Shown: positions 9,323 to 18,142 of the stretch, piece after piece
Layout of the letters: each line of letters begins with the position of its first letter
Numbering within the stretch: position 1 is the first letter of the stretch
Notes under the pieces: model-generated
What the model was told of the DNA's origin: nothing
What the model saw: the letters and a program-made list of their open reading frames with translations, nothing else
Databases searched by the model: none
NCBI RefSeq assembly: GCF_020886695.1
Contig: NZ_AP024485.1
Span: forward strand, 3,477,001-3,541,000
Source of the DNA: Pseudodesulfovibrio sediminis
GTDB lineage: Bacteria > Desulfobacterota > Desulfovibrionia > Desulfovibrionales > Desulfovibrionaceae
DNA: 64,000 nucleotides
Reading direction: 5' to 3'
Translations under genes and position numbers: made by a program

Positions 9323-12271
9323 TCATCCACAGGCCTTTTCAGAGACTATCGCCGTTGGAAACGCCACGTAAAAAGCGCTTCCTTGTCCAAGGGTTGATTT
9401 GACCCATATCTGGCCGCCGTAGTGCTCGACGATTTCCTTGCTTATGGTCAACCCCAGTCCTGTCCCTTTTTCTTCGCTCTGTATGGTGTCACCCAATGCA
9501 TACTTGTGGAATTTATCAAAAATATGCGGGAGTTCGTATTGAGATATGCCAGAGCCTGTGTCTGTGACAACAAAGTTCAGGTAGTCGGCCTTTTCTTCAA
9601 CAGAGATGCTGATGTGCCCTTTTTCGGTGAACTTGTAGGCATTGTGCAGCAGGTTGATGAGTACCTGTTGAACCTTGTCAGGGTCAGCAATTATACAGCT
9701 GTTGGTCTCCTGTAGCTTGGTTATCAGCTCAATATCGGGATTGGCCGCGAAACCACCGGCAACCGTGCTGGCTGCCTTTTTGATGATGTCATTGGGGTTC
9801 AATTGATGATCATGCCATGATGCTTTGCCTGATTCGATACGGTTGATATCAAGAAAATCGTTGATGAGCCGTGTCAGGCGGTCTCCTTCGGTGTCGATAA
9901 TATCGAGATTGGCGCTGATCCGTTGGCTCTTTTTGATGAGAGTATCCCCTTCACTCAAAGGCTGGAAGTGGCGTCTGAAATCACGTGCACACAGTTTGGC
10001 AAATCCGCGTATGGAGGTCAGGGGTGTGCGCAGCTCGTGCGAGACAGACGAGACCAGAGAAGACTTTATCTTGTCCAGTTCCCTGAGGCGTTCATTGGCC
10101 TCTTCCAACTGGGCAGCCTTGGCCTTGAGCTCGGCAGTGCGTTTATCGACCTTTGATTCGAGCTCTTCGTTGAGAAGGGTTAATTCCTCCTCAGTCGTTT
10201 TGCGTTGGATGGCCATGGCCGCCTGTTCGGAAACCGCCGTCATGAACGCAATGTCCGCATCCGCATATCTGTGGGAGTCGGTGTAATCTTGAACAGCCAT
10301 GGCCCCGATCACCTTGCCACCGAGTTTGAGGGGAACTCCCAGCCAGACCTCGGGCAGGGTTCCAAGTACACCGATCTCTTGTATGATAGTGTTATAGTTT
10401 GAATCGTTTTTGGAAAAGAACACCGGAGAGCCTGTGCGAAAAATCTGAATAGTCAGGCTGTTTTTATTCGGGTCGCTGACATTGTCGATGTTGTAGTAAT
10501 CATCAACTTCATCTTTGAAATACACAAAGTTCAGAGAGTCATTTTTGTCGTCGTACAGAGTGATAAAGAAATTGTTTGCGATAATGACAGCGTCGATGAT
10601 GCTGTGGATGGTAGCATAGAGTTCCTGAAGGTCGCTGGCCTCGGTCACGGCGGTGGAGATGGCGTAGAGGGCATGGGTGGTACGCTCATTCATCTTCCTG
10701 GCGGTGATGTCATTGAGGAAGCCTTCATAGTAGAGGATCTCGCCTTCACCGTCGCGAACAACGCGCACATTTTCTGTCGTCCAAATATAGCTGCCGTCCC
10801 TGCGTCTGACATGCTTTTCGTAGTCGTTGAGCGCGTTCGTTTTCTCAAGGAGTTTCATGTACGCCATGCGATCCTCGGGGTTCAGCCATATCTGGCTGCC
10901 GATGTTGTTGACGTTGTTGGTCAGCTCTTCTGGAGAATCATAGCCAAGTATCCTTGCCATGGCCGAGTTGACAGAAATGAAGCGGCCTTCAGGGGTGCAT
11001 TTGTAAATGCCGCTGCTGGCCTGTTCGATGAGTTCGCGGTATGTTTCTTCGCTTTCGCGAAGAGCCTGCTCCACCTGTTTCCTATCAGTGATATCCGTAT
11101 GGGTTCCTGCCAGACGGATTACATTGCCTTCTTCGTCCTTGGAGCTGCCTCCTCGTCCTAAAATCCAGCGGATGGAGCCGTCCTTGTGGAACATGCGGTA
11201 CTCCACCTCGAAGCTCTCAACCTCACCCGTTACGCATGTCATGTTCGCATTGAGAGTGTGTTGCACGTCGTCAGGATGGATGGCGTTTTTCCATGCCTCT
11301 GAGGTGTTCGGAAATTCCGTGTCGGAATATCCAATAATTTCTTTGTACCGAGCGGAATACCAGACTTCATCGGTTTTCAGGTTCCAGTCCCAGACACCGT
11401 CATTGGCGCCTCTGGTCACCAGTTCATATCGTTCTTCGCTGATCCTGAGCGCTGTCAGCGCGTCATCCTTGGCCGTGATGTCGATGAGTGAACAGATTCT
11501 GTCGTCGGTGTTGGGTATCACCCTGACAAAGAGGTTCACTTGTTTGAGCTCGTTGTTTTTTGTCAGAAAGGTAAATTCATAGTTGGTGGGAGCCTCTTCG
11601 TTCTTCTGCAACCGTTTCTTGTTAATGGCTTTCATGCGGGCAAGATCGCTGGGTGCGACAAAATCAGACCACCGCATTTTGCCTTCAATGTCTTCTGCTG
11701 TGTATCCTGCCAATGCTTCAAATTGAGAATTGCAGTTTTTGATGATGGAGTCCTTTTGGACAATGACCATGGCCGTGCCGGTGTTCTCGAAAAGTGTCTG
11801 ATAGTAGTTTTCCGTTTTTTCGAGGGCGCTCTCAACTGTCCTGACTGGTGAAAGGTCAATGACAACGCCACGCAGCCCCATGATCTTGCCGTCATCCATG
11901 ATGCGTTTTGAATAGACTTTGATGGGGAATTCATTGCCGTCTTTGCGTACCCCACGGTATTCCGCACCCATGTCGTCGTTTCCCTGTAGCACGTTGGCGA
12001 TATTGACACGGGCGATTTTACGGGAGTCAGGGTGCATTGTGTCGAGGACATGCAGACCTTCCGCAAGGTCCTGCTGGGAAAATCCATAGGTATCAAGAGC
12101 GAATGTGTTGGCGTAGCTCAGGCGGCCTTTCATATCCATTTCGTAGACGCACAGAGGGAGACCATCCACTATCTGTCGGTAGCGGTTACATTCAGAATGT
12201 TGCGTATTTTTTCGAAGCTCTTCAAGTTCCTTGATGAGTTCGGCTTTGGTCTTATGCTCGTCTCTCTTCAT
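9323..12271 (-). CDS. Multi-PAS/GAF sensor histidine kinase
   Basis: About 982 aa, with no membrane segment, so probably a cytoplasmic sensor. In order: a short coiled coil, four PAS domains each with a PAC-like tail (ends at ...GVVIDLSPV, ICSLIDITAKD, LAGTHTDITDRK and YEGFLNDITARK), a GAF domain, and a coiled-coil linker. Then come the HisKA domain with phospho-acceptor SHELRTPLTS and HATPase_c with the N box (LLHNAYKFTEKG), G1 (VTDTGSGIS) and G2 (GTGLGLTISKEI). There is no receiver domain and no adjacent response regulator, so its partner is elsewhere. Start at 12271 (GAGGGG just upstream); 12292 is an alternative. Divergent from the rhodanese-YceI gene. Confidence 0.9.
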   Translation of the reverse strand: MKRDEHKTKAELIKELEELRKNTQHSECNRYRQIVDGLPLCVYEMDMKGRLSYANTFALDTYGFSQQDLAEGLHVLDTMHPDSRKIARVNIANVLQGNDDMGAEYRGVRKDGNEFPIKVYSKRIMDDGKIMGLRGVVIDLSPVRTVESALEKTENYYQTLFENTGTAMVIVQKDSIIKNCNSQFEALAGYTAEDIEGKMRWSDFVAPSDLARMKAINKKRLQKNEEAPTNYEFTFLTKNNELKQVNLFVRVIPNTDDRICSLIDITAKDDALTALRISEERYELVTRGANDGVWDWNLKTDEVWYSARYKEIIGYSDTEFPNTSEAWKNAIHPDDVQHTLNANMTCVTGEVESFEVEYRMFHKDGSIRWILGRGGSSKDEEGNVIRLAGTHTDITDRKQVEQALRESEETYRELIEQASSGIYKCTPEGRFISVNSAMARILGYDSPEELTNNVNNIGSQIWLNPEDRMAYMKLLEKTNALNDYEKHVRRRDGSYIWTTENVRVVRDGEGEILYYEGFLNDITARKMNERTTHALYAISTAVTEASDLQELYATIHSIIDAVIIANNFFITLYDDKNDSLNFVYFKDEVDDYYNIDNVSDPNKNSLTIQIFRTGSPVFFSKNDSNYNTIIQEIGVLGTLPEVWLGVPLKLGGKVIGAMAVQDYTDSHRYADADIAFMTAVSEQAAMAIQRKTTEEELTLLNEELESKVDKRTAELKAKAAQLEEANERLRELDKIKSSLVSSVSHELRTPLTSIRGFAKLCARDFRRHFQPLSEGDTLIKKSQRISANLDIIDTEGDRLTRLINDFLDINRIESGKASWHDHQLNPNDIIKKAASTVAGGFAANPDIELITKLQETNSCIIADPDKVQQVLINLLHNAYKFTEKGHISISVEEKADYLNFVVTDTGSGISQYELPHIFDKFHKYALGDTIQSEEKGTGLGLTISKEIVEHYGGQIWVKSTLGQGSAFYVAFPTAIVSEKACG

Positions 12272-12416
12272 GTGCCCCTCAAAAGATGTCATTGTCTTAA
12301 TACCTATCAGTTTTATGGCGAATATCCAATTGTTTAATATTGGGGTTGGCAATGAATCCCATTTATCCCATTTTATATGCTATGATATCGGTAAAAGTAT
12401 AACAGTTGGAGGCGTT

Positions 12417-13337
12417 GTGAGGCAGGCTCCCATTGAACAGGTGTCCCTTGAGGATGTGCAGACCTTTATCGGAGAAAGAAAGGGGATCGTCATCGATACC
12501 CTGGTGCAGGAACATTACGAAGCGCGTCATATCCCTGAAGCCGTGAACGCCTGCGTATATGAAATCATCTTTGTTTCCAGTGTCGCCGAAGTGGCGCCAG
12601 ACAAGGAAAAACCCGTGCTTCTCTACGGCGCCGGTCCGCAGTCTCTGGACAGCATAACCGCTGCCGAAAAGTTGCAGCGAGAGGGATACACCGATGTGTC
12701 GGTCTTTTTCGGAGGCCTGGAAGAGTGGCGTGAGGCTGGTTTGCCCTTGGAGGGGCAGGCAACGGGTGAAGTGGCTTTGCCGCACCCCCATTTAGTGTTG
12801 TCGGACAGGCGGTATACGCTGCTTCCTGAAGAGTCGACATGTATCTGGGTAGGACGCAGCAGCACGGTCCGTCATCATGGAACCATCGGATTCGCAGACG
12901 GATACCTGGATGCCCAGGGCGATCTGTCTGCGCGGTTCACACTGGATATGACCTCCATTCAGAGCATCAATCTTGAAGGGGATGCGCTCAAACCCGTGCT
13001 GGAAATGCACCTCATGTCCGATGACTTCTTCTTTACCGCCATGTTCCCCACGGCGACGTTTGAAACCACGGCCATCAAGGTGGTCAAGGATGGGGAGGCC
13101 TCCCGGCCCAACGGTATGATGCAGGGGCTGCTCAGTCTGCGGGGCATGTCTCAGGACATCGCCTTCCCTGTGCATATCCGGAACCTGGAAGACGACAGGA
13201 TCGTTGTGATCGGGGACCTGGATTTCGACCGCACCCAATGGGGCGTCATTTACGGCTCTTCGCGGTTTTTCGCGCACCTCGGCTATCACTCGGTGTACGA
13301 TTTTGTTTCCGTGGATTACAGATTAGTGTTTGCCTGA
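12417..13337 (+). CDS. Rhodanese-like / YceI-like fusion protein
   Basis: 306 aa starting at GTG 12417, chosen because GGAGG lies four bases upstream. Residues ~1-110 resemble a rhodanese domain (SLEDVQTFIGERKGIVIDTL; the loop LLYGAGPQSLDS takes the place of the active-site loop and has no catalytic Cys, so it is probably inactive). Residues ~125-306 resemble a YceI domain, the lipocalin-like fold that binds polyisoprenoids (STVRHHGTIGF, LRGMSQDIAFPV, FDRTQWGV). There is no signal peptide, whereas most YceI proteins are periplasmic. The function is unknown; possibly lipid binding or sulfur-related sensing. Divergent from the PAS kinase. Confidence 0.75.
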   Translation: MRQAPIEQVSLEDVQTFIGERKGIVIDTLVQEHYEARHIPEAVNACVYEIIFVSSVAEVAPDKEKPVLLYGAGPQSLDSITAAEKLQREGYTDVSVFFGGLEEWREAGLPLEGQATGEVALPHPHLVLSDRRYTLLPEESTCIWVGRSSTVRHHGTIGFADGYLDAQGDLSARFTLDMTSIQSINLEGDALKPVLEMHLMSDDFFFTAMFPTATFETTAIKVVKDGEASRPNGMMQGLLSLRGMSQDIAFPVHIRNLEDDRIVVIGDLDFDRTQWGVIYGSSRFFAHLGYHSVYDFVSVDYRLVFA

Positions 13338-13363
13338 TCAGGGGCGTTTTGCGTCATGTATTG

Positions 13364-13394
13364 AAAAACCCCGCTCATCTGACGATGGGCGGGG
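13364..13394 (-). terminator. Terminator of the DEAD-box helicase gene
   Basis: Stem CCCCGC/GCGGGG with inner CATC/GATG (13369-13394), followed on the minus strand by TTTTT. It may also slow plus-strand transcripts from the rhodanese-YceI gene, though the plus-side T-tract is poor. Confidence 0.82.
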
Positions 13395-13403
13395 CTTGTG
13401 CTA

Positions 13404-15074
13404 TCAGTCCTTTTTGGGCGGATATTTTTTCTTGTAGGGGCGTTTGCCCTGCATGGGGCCGCCGCTCTTGTGGTATTTTCGACCATAGGGCGGTTTCTTC
13501 TTGAATTCCCCTTTGGAAATGAGGGGGCTGCCGTCCCGGCTGTTGACCTTGTTCATTACCTTGTCAGCCTCATGGCCGGGCACGGTGAACGTGGTCTTGT
13601 TGCCTTTTATACGAACGTGCTGGATGGCCCATGGTTTGATGTGGGCAGCTTCGGAAACGAACTCCACAAAAGCCTTGGGGTTCATGCCATGAGAGCGACC
13701 AAGGGCGCAGACGAGGTCCACGCGGCCACGAGGTGCTCCGCCGGGAGCGCCGGGGCCGACGGCATCGATCTCTCGATAGCTGGACTCGATCAATTCGTTG
13801 CCAAAGGAGTTCTTGAGCAGAGCGGCTATCACTTCAGCCGGATCTCTTTCGGCCAGGAGTTCCCGGGCCATATCCAGATAGGAGTTGTGCCCCTCGGTTT
13901 CCATGATGGCTTCCAGCTCGGCTACCACGCGGGTTTTCTTGGAATAGATGACGTCCTGGATGCGCGGCAGTTTTTCCTTCTTGATTTCGATGCCGGAGCT
14001 CTTGGAGATATACATGAGACGGCGGAATTCGTTGGGCGCGATGAGCGTGATGGCCACGCCTTCCTTGCCCGCGCGACCGGTGCGGCCGGTGCGGTGCACA
14101 AAGGTCTGCGGGTCCTGCGGGATGGCGAAGTTGACCACATGGGTCAGGTCCGGCACATCAATGCCTCGTGCCGCCACATCCGTGGCCACCAGAATGGTTG
14201 CCTTGCGTTTGCGGAAGCTGTTCAGGATCTTTTCACGCTGATTCTGATTGAGGTCGCCGTGAATGGGTTCGGACGGATAGCCGCGCTGGGTCAGTCTGGA
14301 GGCCACGAGGTCGGCGTCTGCACGGGTTCGTGTGAAGACCAGCCCGTAAAAGTCGGATTGGGCATCAATGACGCGGCAGAGCGCTTCGAAGCGATCGGAG
14401 TCGGCCATTTCGTGGAAGATCTGTCGGGTGAGCGGGGCATCGGATTTTTCCGGCTTCACGGTCACGACTTCATAGTCGCCCATGAATTCCTTGGCGATGC
14501 GCATGACTTCACGCTGCATGGTTGCAGAGAAGAGCAGGGTACGTCGGTCATCGTTGGCCGAGGCGAGGATCTCGCGCACATCGTCCACAAAGCCCATGTT
14601 GCACATTTCGTCCGCCTCATCGAGAATGAAGAAGTCGAGGTTGTCAATGTGCATGGTGCCCCGTTTGAGATGGTCCATGATGCGGCCGGGGGTGCCGACC
14701 ACGATGTCCACGCCGCGTTTGAGCGCCTTGAACTGCATGTGAATGGCCTGGCCGCCGTAGACGGGCAGGACACGGATGCGTTTTCTGCCTTTGAGCGAAT
14801 TGATCTCTTCGGCCACCTGGATGGCGAGCTCGCGTGTGGGCGTGAGGATGAGAGACTGGATATGGCGTGCCTGTTCGTCGGCAGCCTCGATGACAGGCAG
14901 GCCGAAGGCCGCGGTTTTACCCGTGCCTGTCTGTGCCTGACCCACGATATCCACGGCTCCGGTCAGGAGCATGGGGATGGTCAGTGCCTGAATGGGAGTG
15001 GGGGCTGTGAACCCCTTGGATTCAAGAGCCGTCAGCATTTCGTCTGACAGACCCAGATCCTTGAAACTGGTCAT
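13404..15074 (-). CDS. deaD: DEAD-box ATP-dependent RNA helicase (DeaD/CsdA/DbpA type)
   Basis: 556 aa. Q motif and motif I (GQAQTGTGKTAAF), motif Ia (LTPTREL), motif II FILDEADEM, motif III SAT, motif V ATDVAARGID and motif VI HRTGRTGRAG are all in place over residues 1-370. A C-terminal DbpA-like RNA-binding domain (LVCALGRSHGMNPKAFVEF, about 445-515) and a Lys-rich basic tail follow. Such enzymes remodel rRNA and mRNA, often in the cold. Its neighbours infA and an RRM protein form a translation/RNA cluster on the same strand. Confidence 0.93.
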   Translation of the reverse strand: MTSFKDLGLSDEMLTALESKGFTAPTPIQALTIPMLLTGAVDIVGQAQTGTGKTAAFGLPVIEAADEQARHIQSLILTPTRELAIQVAEEINSLKGRKRIRVLPVYGGQAIHMQFKALKRGVDIVVGTPGRIMDHLKRGTMHIDNLDFFILDEADEMCNMGFVDDVREILASANDDRRTLLFSATMQREVMRIAKEFMGDYEVVTVKPEKSDAPLTRQIFHEMADSDRFEALCRVIDAQSDFYGLVFTRTRADADLVASRLTQRGYPSEPIHGDLNQNQREKILNSFRKRKATILVATDVAARGIDVPDLTHVVNFAIPQDPQTFVHRTGRTGRAGKEGVAITLIAPNEFRRLMYISKSSGIEIKKEKLPRIQDVIYSKKTRVVAELEAIMETEGHNSYLDMARELLAERDPAEVIAALLKNSFGNELIESSYREIDAVGPGAPGGAPRGRVDLVCALGRSHGMNPKAFVEFVSEAAHIKPWAIQHVRIKGNKTTFTVPGHEADKVMNKVNSRDGSPLISKGEFKKKPPYGRKYHKSGGPMQGKRPYKKKYPPKKD

Positions 15075-15362
15075 GATAAAGCCTTTTGAAAAATATTAAA
15101 CGAGCACCCCAGCCCATGAACGATAACACATAAACCTACAGACGCACAGAAGCACAAACGCACAGGCGCATGAGGTCATGCTGGGAGAAGGTTGAGGGGG
15201 TTCGAGTTGTGAGAGAGAAAAGCCGGGCTTTCCTCTGACGTCATTATAGAGCGAGCATGCCAAGCATACTCGAAAAAAGGCCCGAGAGTTCGCAAATGCC
15301 GGTGCACTCGGGTTCGGCTCGTGCCTTTTTGTGTCGCTGTTCAACCGTACCAGACGGTGGGA

Positions 15363-15581
15363 TTACCTCGGACGGAAGGTGATTCTACCGCGAGTGAGGT
15401 CATAGGGAGAGAGTTCGACGGTGACTGTGTCACCAGGCATGACGCGAATGCGGAATTTGCGCATTTTGCCGGAAATATGAGCGAGCACGGTATGCCCGTT
15501 TTCGAGTTCGACGCGGAACATGGCGTTCGGCAGCGCTTCTTCAACGGTGCCTTGAACGACGATTCCTTCTTCTTTTGCCAT
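15363..15581 (-). CDS. infA: Translation initiation factor IF-1
   Basis: 72 aa, the universal length. S1/OB-fold sequence starting [20 protein letters not shown] and including the conserved [16 protein letters not shown] and [13 protein letters not shown]. The ATG at 15581 has AAGGA eight bases upstream; longer in-frame extensions overlap a terminator hairpin and are not IF-1 sequence. The 281 bases between infA and the helicase gene downstream hold no gene or hairpin I can support. Confidence 0.97.
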   Translation of the reverse strand: MAKEEGIVVQGTVEEALPNAMFRVELENGHTVLAHISGKMRKFRIRVMPGDTVTVELSPYDLTRGRITFRPR

Positions 15582-15610
15582 TAATGTATTCCTTTTGTTT
15601 GAGGCGACGG

Positions 15611-15640
15611 GAAAAGCCCGCCCTTTGGCCAGGGCGGGCT
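15611..15640 (-). terminator. Terminator of the RRM protein gene
   Basis: Stem AGCCCGCCC/GGGCGGGCT (15615-15640) followed on the minus strand by TTTTCCC. It separates the RRM gene from infA. Confidence 0.85.
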
Positions 15641-15672
15641 CAAGGTGTCGTAATGCGACTGAACGGCAGCGC

Positions 15673-15936
15673 TTACCAGCGCGGACGTTCGGGACGGGGA
15701 CGGGCTTCGTTGACCTTGAGGTTGCGGCCACCGAAGTCAGAGCCATCCAGGCTCTCAATGGCTTCGAGAGCGCCCTGATCTTCCATTTCGACGAAGCCGA
15801 AGCCGCGGGGGCGACCGGTCTCGCGATCGTTGATCAATTTTACGGAGATAACTTCGCCGTAAACTTCAAATGCTGCGCGTACATCCTCTTCCGTGGAACT
15901 CCAGGGCAGGTTGCCCACATAAATGTTCTTAGCCAT
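15673..15936 (-). CDS. RRM-family RNA-binding protein
   Basis: 87 aa single RNA-recognition motif. RNP2 is NIYVGNLPW near the N-terminus and RNP1 is RGFGFVEM near residue 45, with a basic tail ([10 protein letters not shown]). Such small bacterial RRM proteins (Rbp type in cyanobacteria and deltaproteobacteria) bind U-rich RNA and are often cold- or stress-responsive. Start at 15936 with GGAG at nine bases. A 5' intergenic region of about 350 bases with palindromes precedes it, consistent with post-transcriptional control, but this is not shown. Confidence 0.92.
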   Translation of the reverse strand: MAKNIYVGNLPWSSTEEDVRAAFEVYGEVISVKLINDRETGRPRGFGFVEMEDQGALEAIESLDGSDFGGRNLKVNEARPRPERPRW

Positions 15937-16289
15937 TACGTACTCAACTCCAAAATAAATAAGAAATAAGAATTCGGCGACATTTCGCCCGGTGAAATAA
16001 TGGGGGGAATCGTAAAGCGGAAAAGCCTTTCTGAACCATCTGATCATTCCACCAATCGGCAATATCCCCGTGGATACACCGACTACTGTAGTAGTGGGGC
16101 TTACGTGGGGATGCGATATCCGTCAAGAAAAAAATTACATGATCTGGTGGAAGTCCTACGTGGCGGTATCCTTATTTTAATTATCAAAGAGTACTGCACT
16201 GCATCACCGGCAACGGCAGTACCCTTCCTGTTGTGCAGCAAGGGATAACCGTGTCTGTTCTTCTTGCCCGGACGTTCGGAGATGCCGGG
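15937..16289 (-). promoter_or_regulatory. Long intergenic region upstream of the RRM gene
   Basis: 353 bases without an open frame I can support. On the minus strand it contains a perfect small palindrome (ACTACT-AC-AGTAGT, about 16082-16095) inside a larger CCCCAC...GTGG arrangement, and a TTGACG -35-like hexamer further upstream. It probably holds the RRM promoter and a structured 5' leader. No -10 box is convincing. Confidence 0.35.
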
Positions 16290-16589
16290 TCAGATGACGA
16301 ATTCCATGTCGCTGAAGAGTTTGTCGGGATCATATAACCCCGGATGCTCGGCAGCCACTTTTTCCATGGCAGGGAAAAAATTGTCCCATTCCATGACTTC
16401 GGCCACTTTCTTCTTGTCCACGAAGATCTTGAAGGTCGTGCCGCGGGGGCACTTGGTCAGATTGAGTTCCAAGACTCCCTCAGAGAGCATCTCGGTCCAG
16501 AACGCGGACCATGCGGTGCGGTCCCCTTCGGTTTTCTTGTACTTTTCAAAATAGGCTTCAAAGATCCGTTCGATATCCGCTCGTTCCAT
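16290..16589 (-). CDS. Small conserved-looking protein of unknown function
   Basis: 99 aa, not recognised. Predicted soluble and mostly helical with a short beta region in the middle (GTTFKIFVDKKKVAEVMEWDNFF). It is acidic, with no signal peptide, membrane segment or known motif. The start lies 11 bases after the stop of the sialidase-like gene, so it is probably the last gene of the paaK-like operon. Coding is supported by the operon spacing and a typical composition. Confidence 0.6.
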   Translation of the reverse strand: MERADIERIFEAYFEKYKKTEGDRTAWSAFWTEMLSEGVLELNLTKCPRGTTFKIFVDKKKVAEVMEWDNFFPAMEKVAAEHPGLYDPDKLFSDMEFVI

Positions 16590-16600
16590 AGCGTCCTCTT

Positions 16601-18136
16601 TTATTTGAAGTCGTTCAGTGAAAACCAGGTCCCTGCGATGTGGGCAGAGTGCAGAGGCTCGTAGTCCTCTTCGGCCCCGCCGCCGTGGTGGTAGGCGCAG
16701 AAAAAATGTGTGTCGTCCAGCATGGCCCAGCCACTGTAGCCAAAGTCCGGGGCCGCCGCGTGCCGATCGTTACGCAGCTCCAGCATATGGTCGCGCACCC
16801 ATTGGTCAGGCAGCCCGTCCTCGGCGTTCCATTGCCAAGTATACGCTCTCTCATAGGCCGGTTCAACGACATTCAGGCTGACACGTTTCCATGTGCAGTC
16901 CACGCTGTTTTCCTCAAAGGGATAGGGGGCGCCGAATATGATGGGACGGGTGTCTGCGTGATCGTCGTCCACTTCGATGGTCGTCTGTTCTTCGCCGTTA
17001 ATAAACAGGGAGACCCGGCCTGCCGCATAGTCCAGTCGGATGGTGTTGAAGCCGGGTGTCATGGCAATGGGGGGGGATTCATCGCCGTCCGGCTTGATGG
17101 CGTCCGGTTGCAGTCGCCACCAGACACCCATGCGGATGGCGCACCCGTTTGTATCTGCTGCGTCCACTTTGACTTCTGCCTCAAGGCTAGCCGTGGCCGT
17201 GCGCGGGTCGGTCAGGGGGCGGAGAGCGTAGCGCACCACGGAGAGCTTGCCTTCCTCGTTGTGCACGCGCATGCCGTCCGGGGTGAAGGTCGGGTTGGTC
17301 GGATCGGCGGCCCGTCCGTGGACCCGGTAGCCGGACAGCAGGTCGTCCAGCGTGCCGAGCCATGCATTGGTTCCCCAGTCCGGTCCCACATTGCGGTAGG
17401 TGACCATAAGGCGCCCGTCCGGGATGCGGCCCATTGTGGGGCGATGCCCGATGAGTGGCGTGGGTACAGGGGATGACCAGGTGCGACCGTTGTCTTCGCT
17501 CAGGCAGGCGTACATCGGCTCGAATACAAAGCTGTTTTCACGCATGAGAGCGACGATGCGGCCATCGGGCAGTCGTGTCATGGACGCTTCGCACAAAACA
17601 AGATTGCGATGGGCGGCCAGAATGGAGGTTTCATTCCAGGTGTGTCCACGATCCATGGACCGGAACACGGTCTGTTCGGTGGGAGGCTGGCGGATGGCAG
17701 GGTGCTCCTCGTCACCGATATGCGAGTGCCCGGTAATCAGGTATCCGTCATCATCCAGATCCAGAACGCGGTCGAGCATGTCGCGCGTCAGCCCCGAGGC
17801 CTTGAAGGGCGTCCACGTTTCGCCATTGTCACGGCTGGTATGAAAAATATGCGAACTGTCTGAGAGGAGAATGGCGCCGTCAGGGAAGCGGAGCAGGCGC
17901 GGACAATGGCTGCGTCTGGAGTCGGGATAGATCGGGTCAGACCATGTGCGGCCATTGTCGTCACTGAATCGAACCACGGCCACACGTCTGTCAGGGCGGA
18001 CATGCTTGTCCATTTCGTTGTAGACGACAACGAGGCGGCCGTGTGCGGAGCGGATGACATCCGGGAAGGCCATGTACTGCCCGTCTCTGCGGTCGATGAT
18101 CACATGACGGGTCGGATCGTCTGACAGGCTTGGCAT
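16601..18136 (-). CDS. Sialidase-like BNR/Asp-box protein
   Basis: 511 aa. Four Asp-boxes of the pattern S-x-D-x-G-x-T-W are visible (SDDNGRTWS, SRDNGETWT, SMDRGHTWN, SEDNGRTWS), marking a six-bladed beta-propeller of the exo-alpha-sialidase superfamily in residues ~15-250 and ~430-511. Inserted at about 290-420 is a beta-sandwich resembling a LamG/concanavalin domain (FNTIRLDYAAGRVSLFINGEE). There is no signal peptide, so it appears cytoplasmic, odd for a sialidase. It sits between a phenylacetate-CoA-ligase-like gene (6 bases upstream) and a small protein (11 bases downstream). The true substrate is unknown; the propeller could also be non-catalytic. Confidence 0.78.
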   Translation of the reverse strand: MPSLSDDPTRHVIIDRRDGQYMAFPDVIRSAHGRLVVVYNEMDKHVRPDRRVAVVRFSDDNGRTWSDPIYPDSRRSHCPRLLRFPDGAILLSDSSHIFHTSRDNGETWTPFKASGLTRDMLDRVLDLDDDGYLITGHSHIGDEEHPAIRQPPTEQTVFRSMDRGHTWNETSILAAHRNLVLCEASMTRLPDGRIVALMRENSFVFEPMYACLSEDNGRTWSSPVPTPLIGHRPTMGRIPDGRLMVTYRNVGPDWGTNAWLGTLDDLLSGYRVHGRAADPTNPTFTPDGMRVHNEEGKLSVVRYALRPLTDPRTATASLEAEVKVDAADTNGCAIRMGVWWRLQPDAIKPDGDESPPIAMTPGFNTIRLDYAAGRVSLFINGEEQTTIEVDDDHADTRPIIFGAPYPFEENSVDCTWKRVSLNVVEPAYERAYTWQWNAEDGLPDQWVRDHMLELRNDRHAAAPDFGYSGWAMLDDTHFFCAYHHGGGAEEDYEPLHSAHIAGTWFSLNDFK

Positions 18137-18142
18137 GGCAGC

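Noticed and set aside
13398-15047. 549-aa plus-strand open frame opposite the DEAD-box helicase
   Set aside because: It is the antisense shadow of a gene with intact helicase motifs; its protein is His/Gly-rich and has no recognisable domain.
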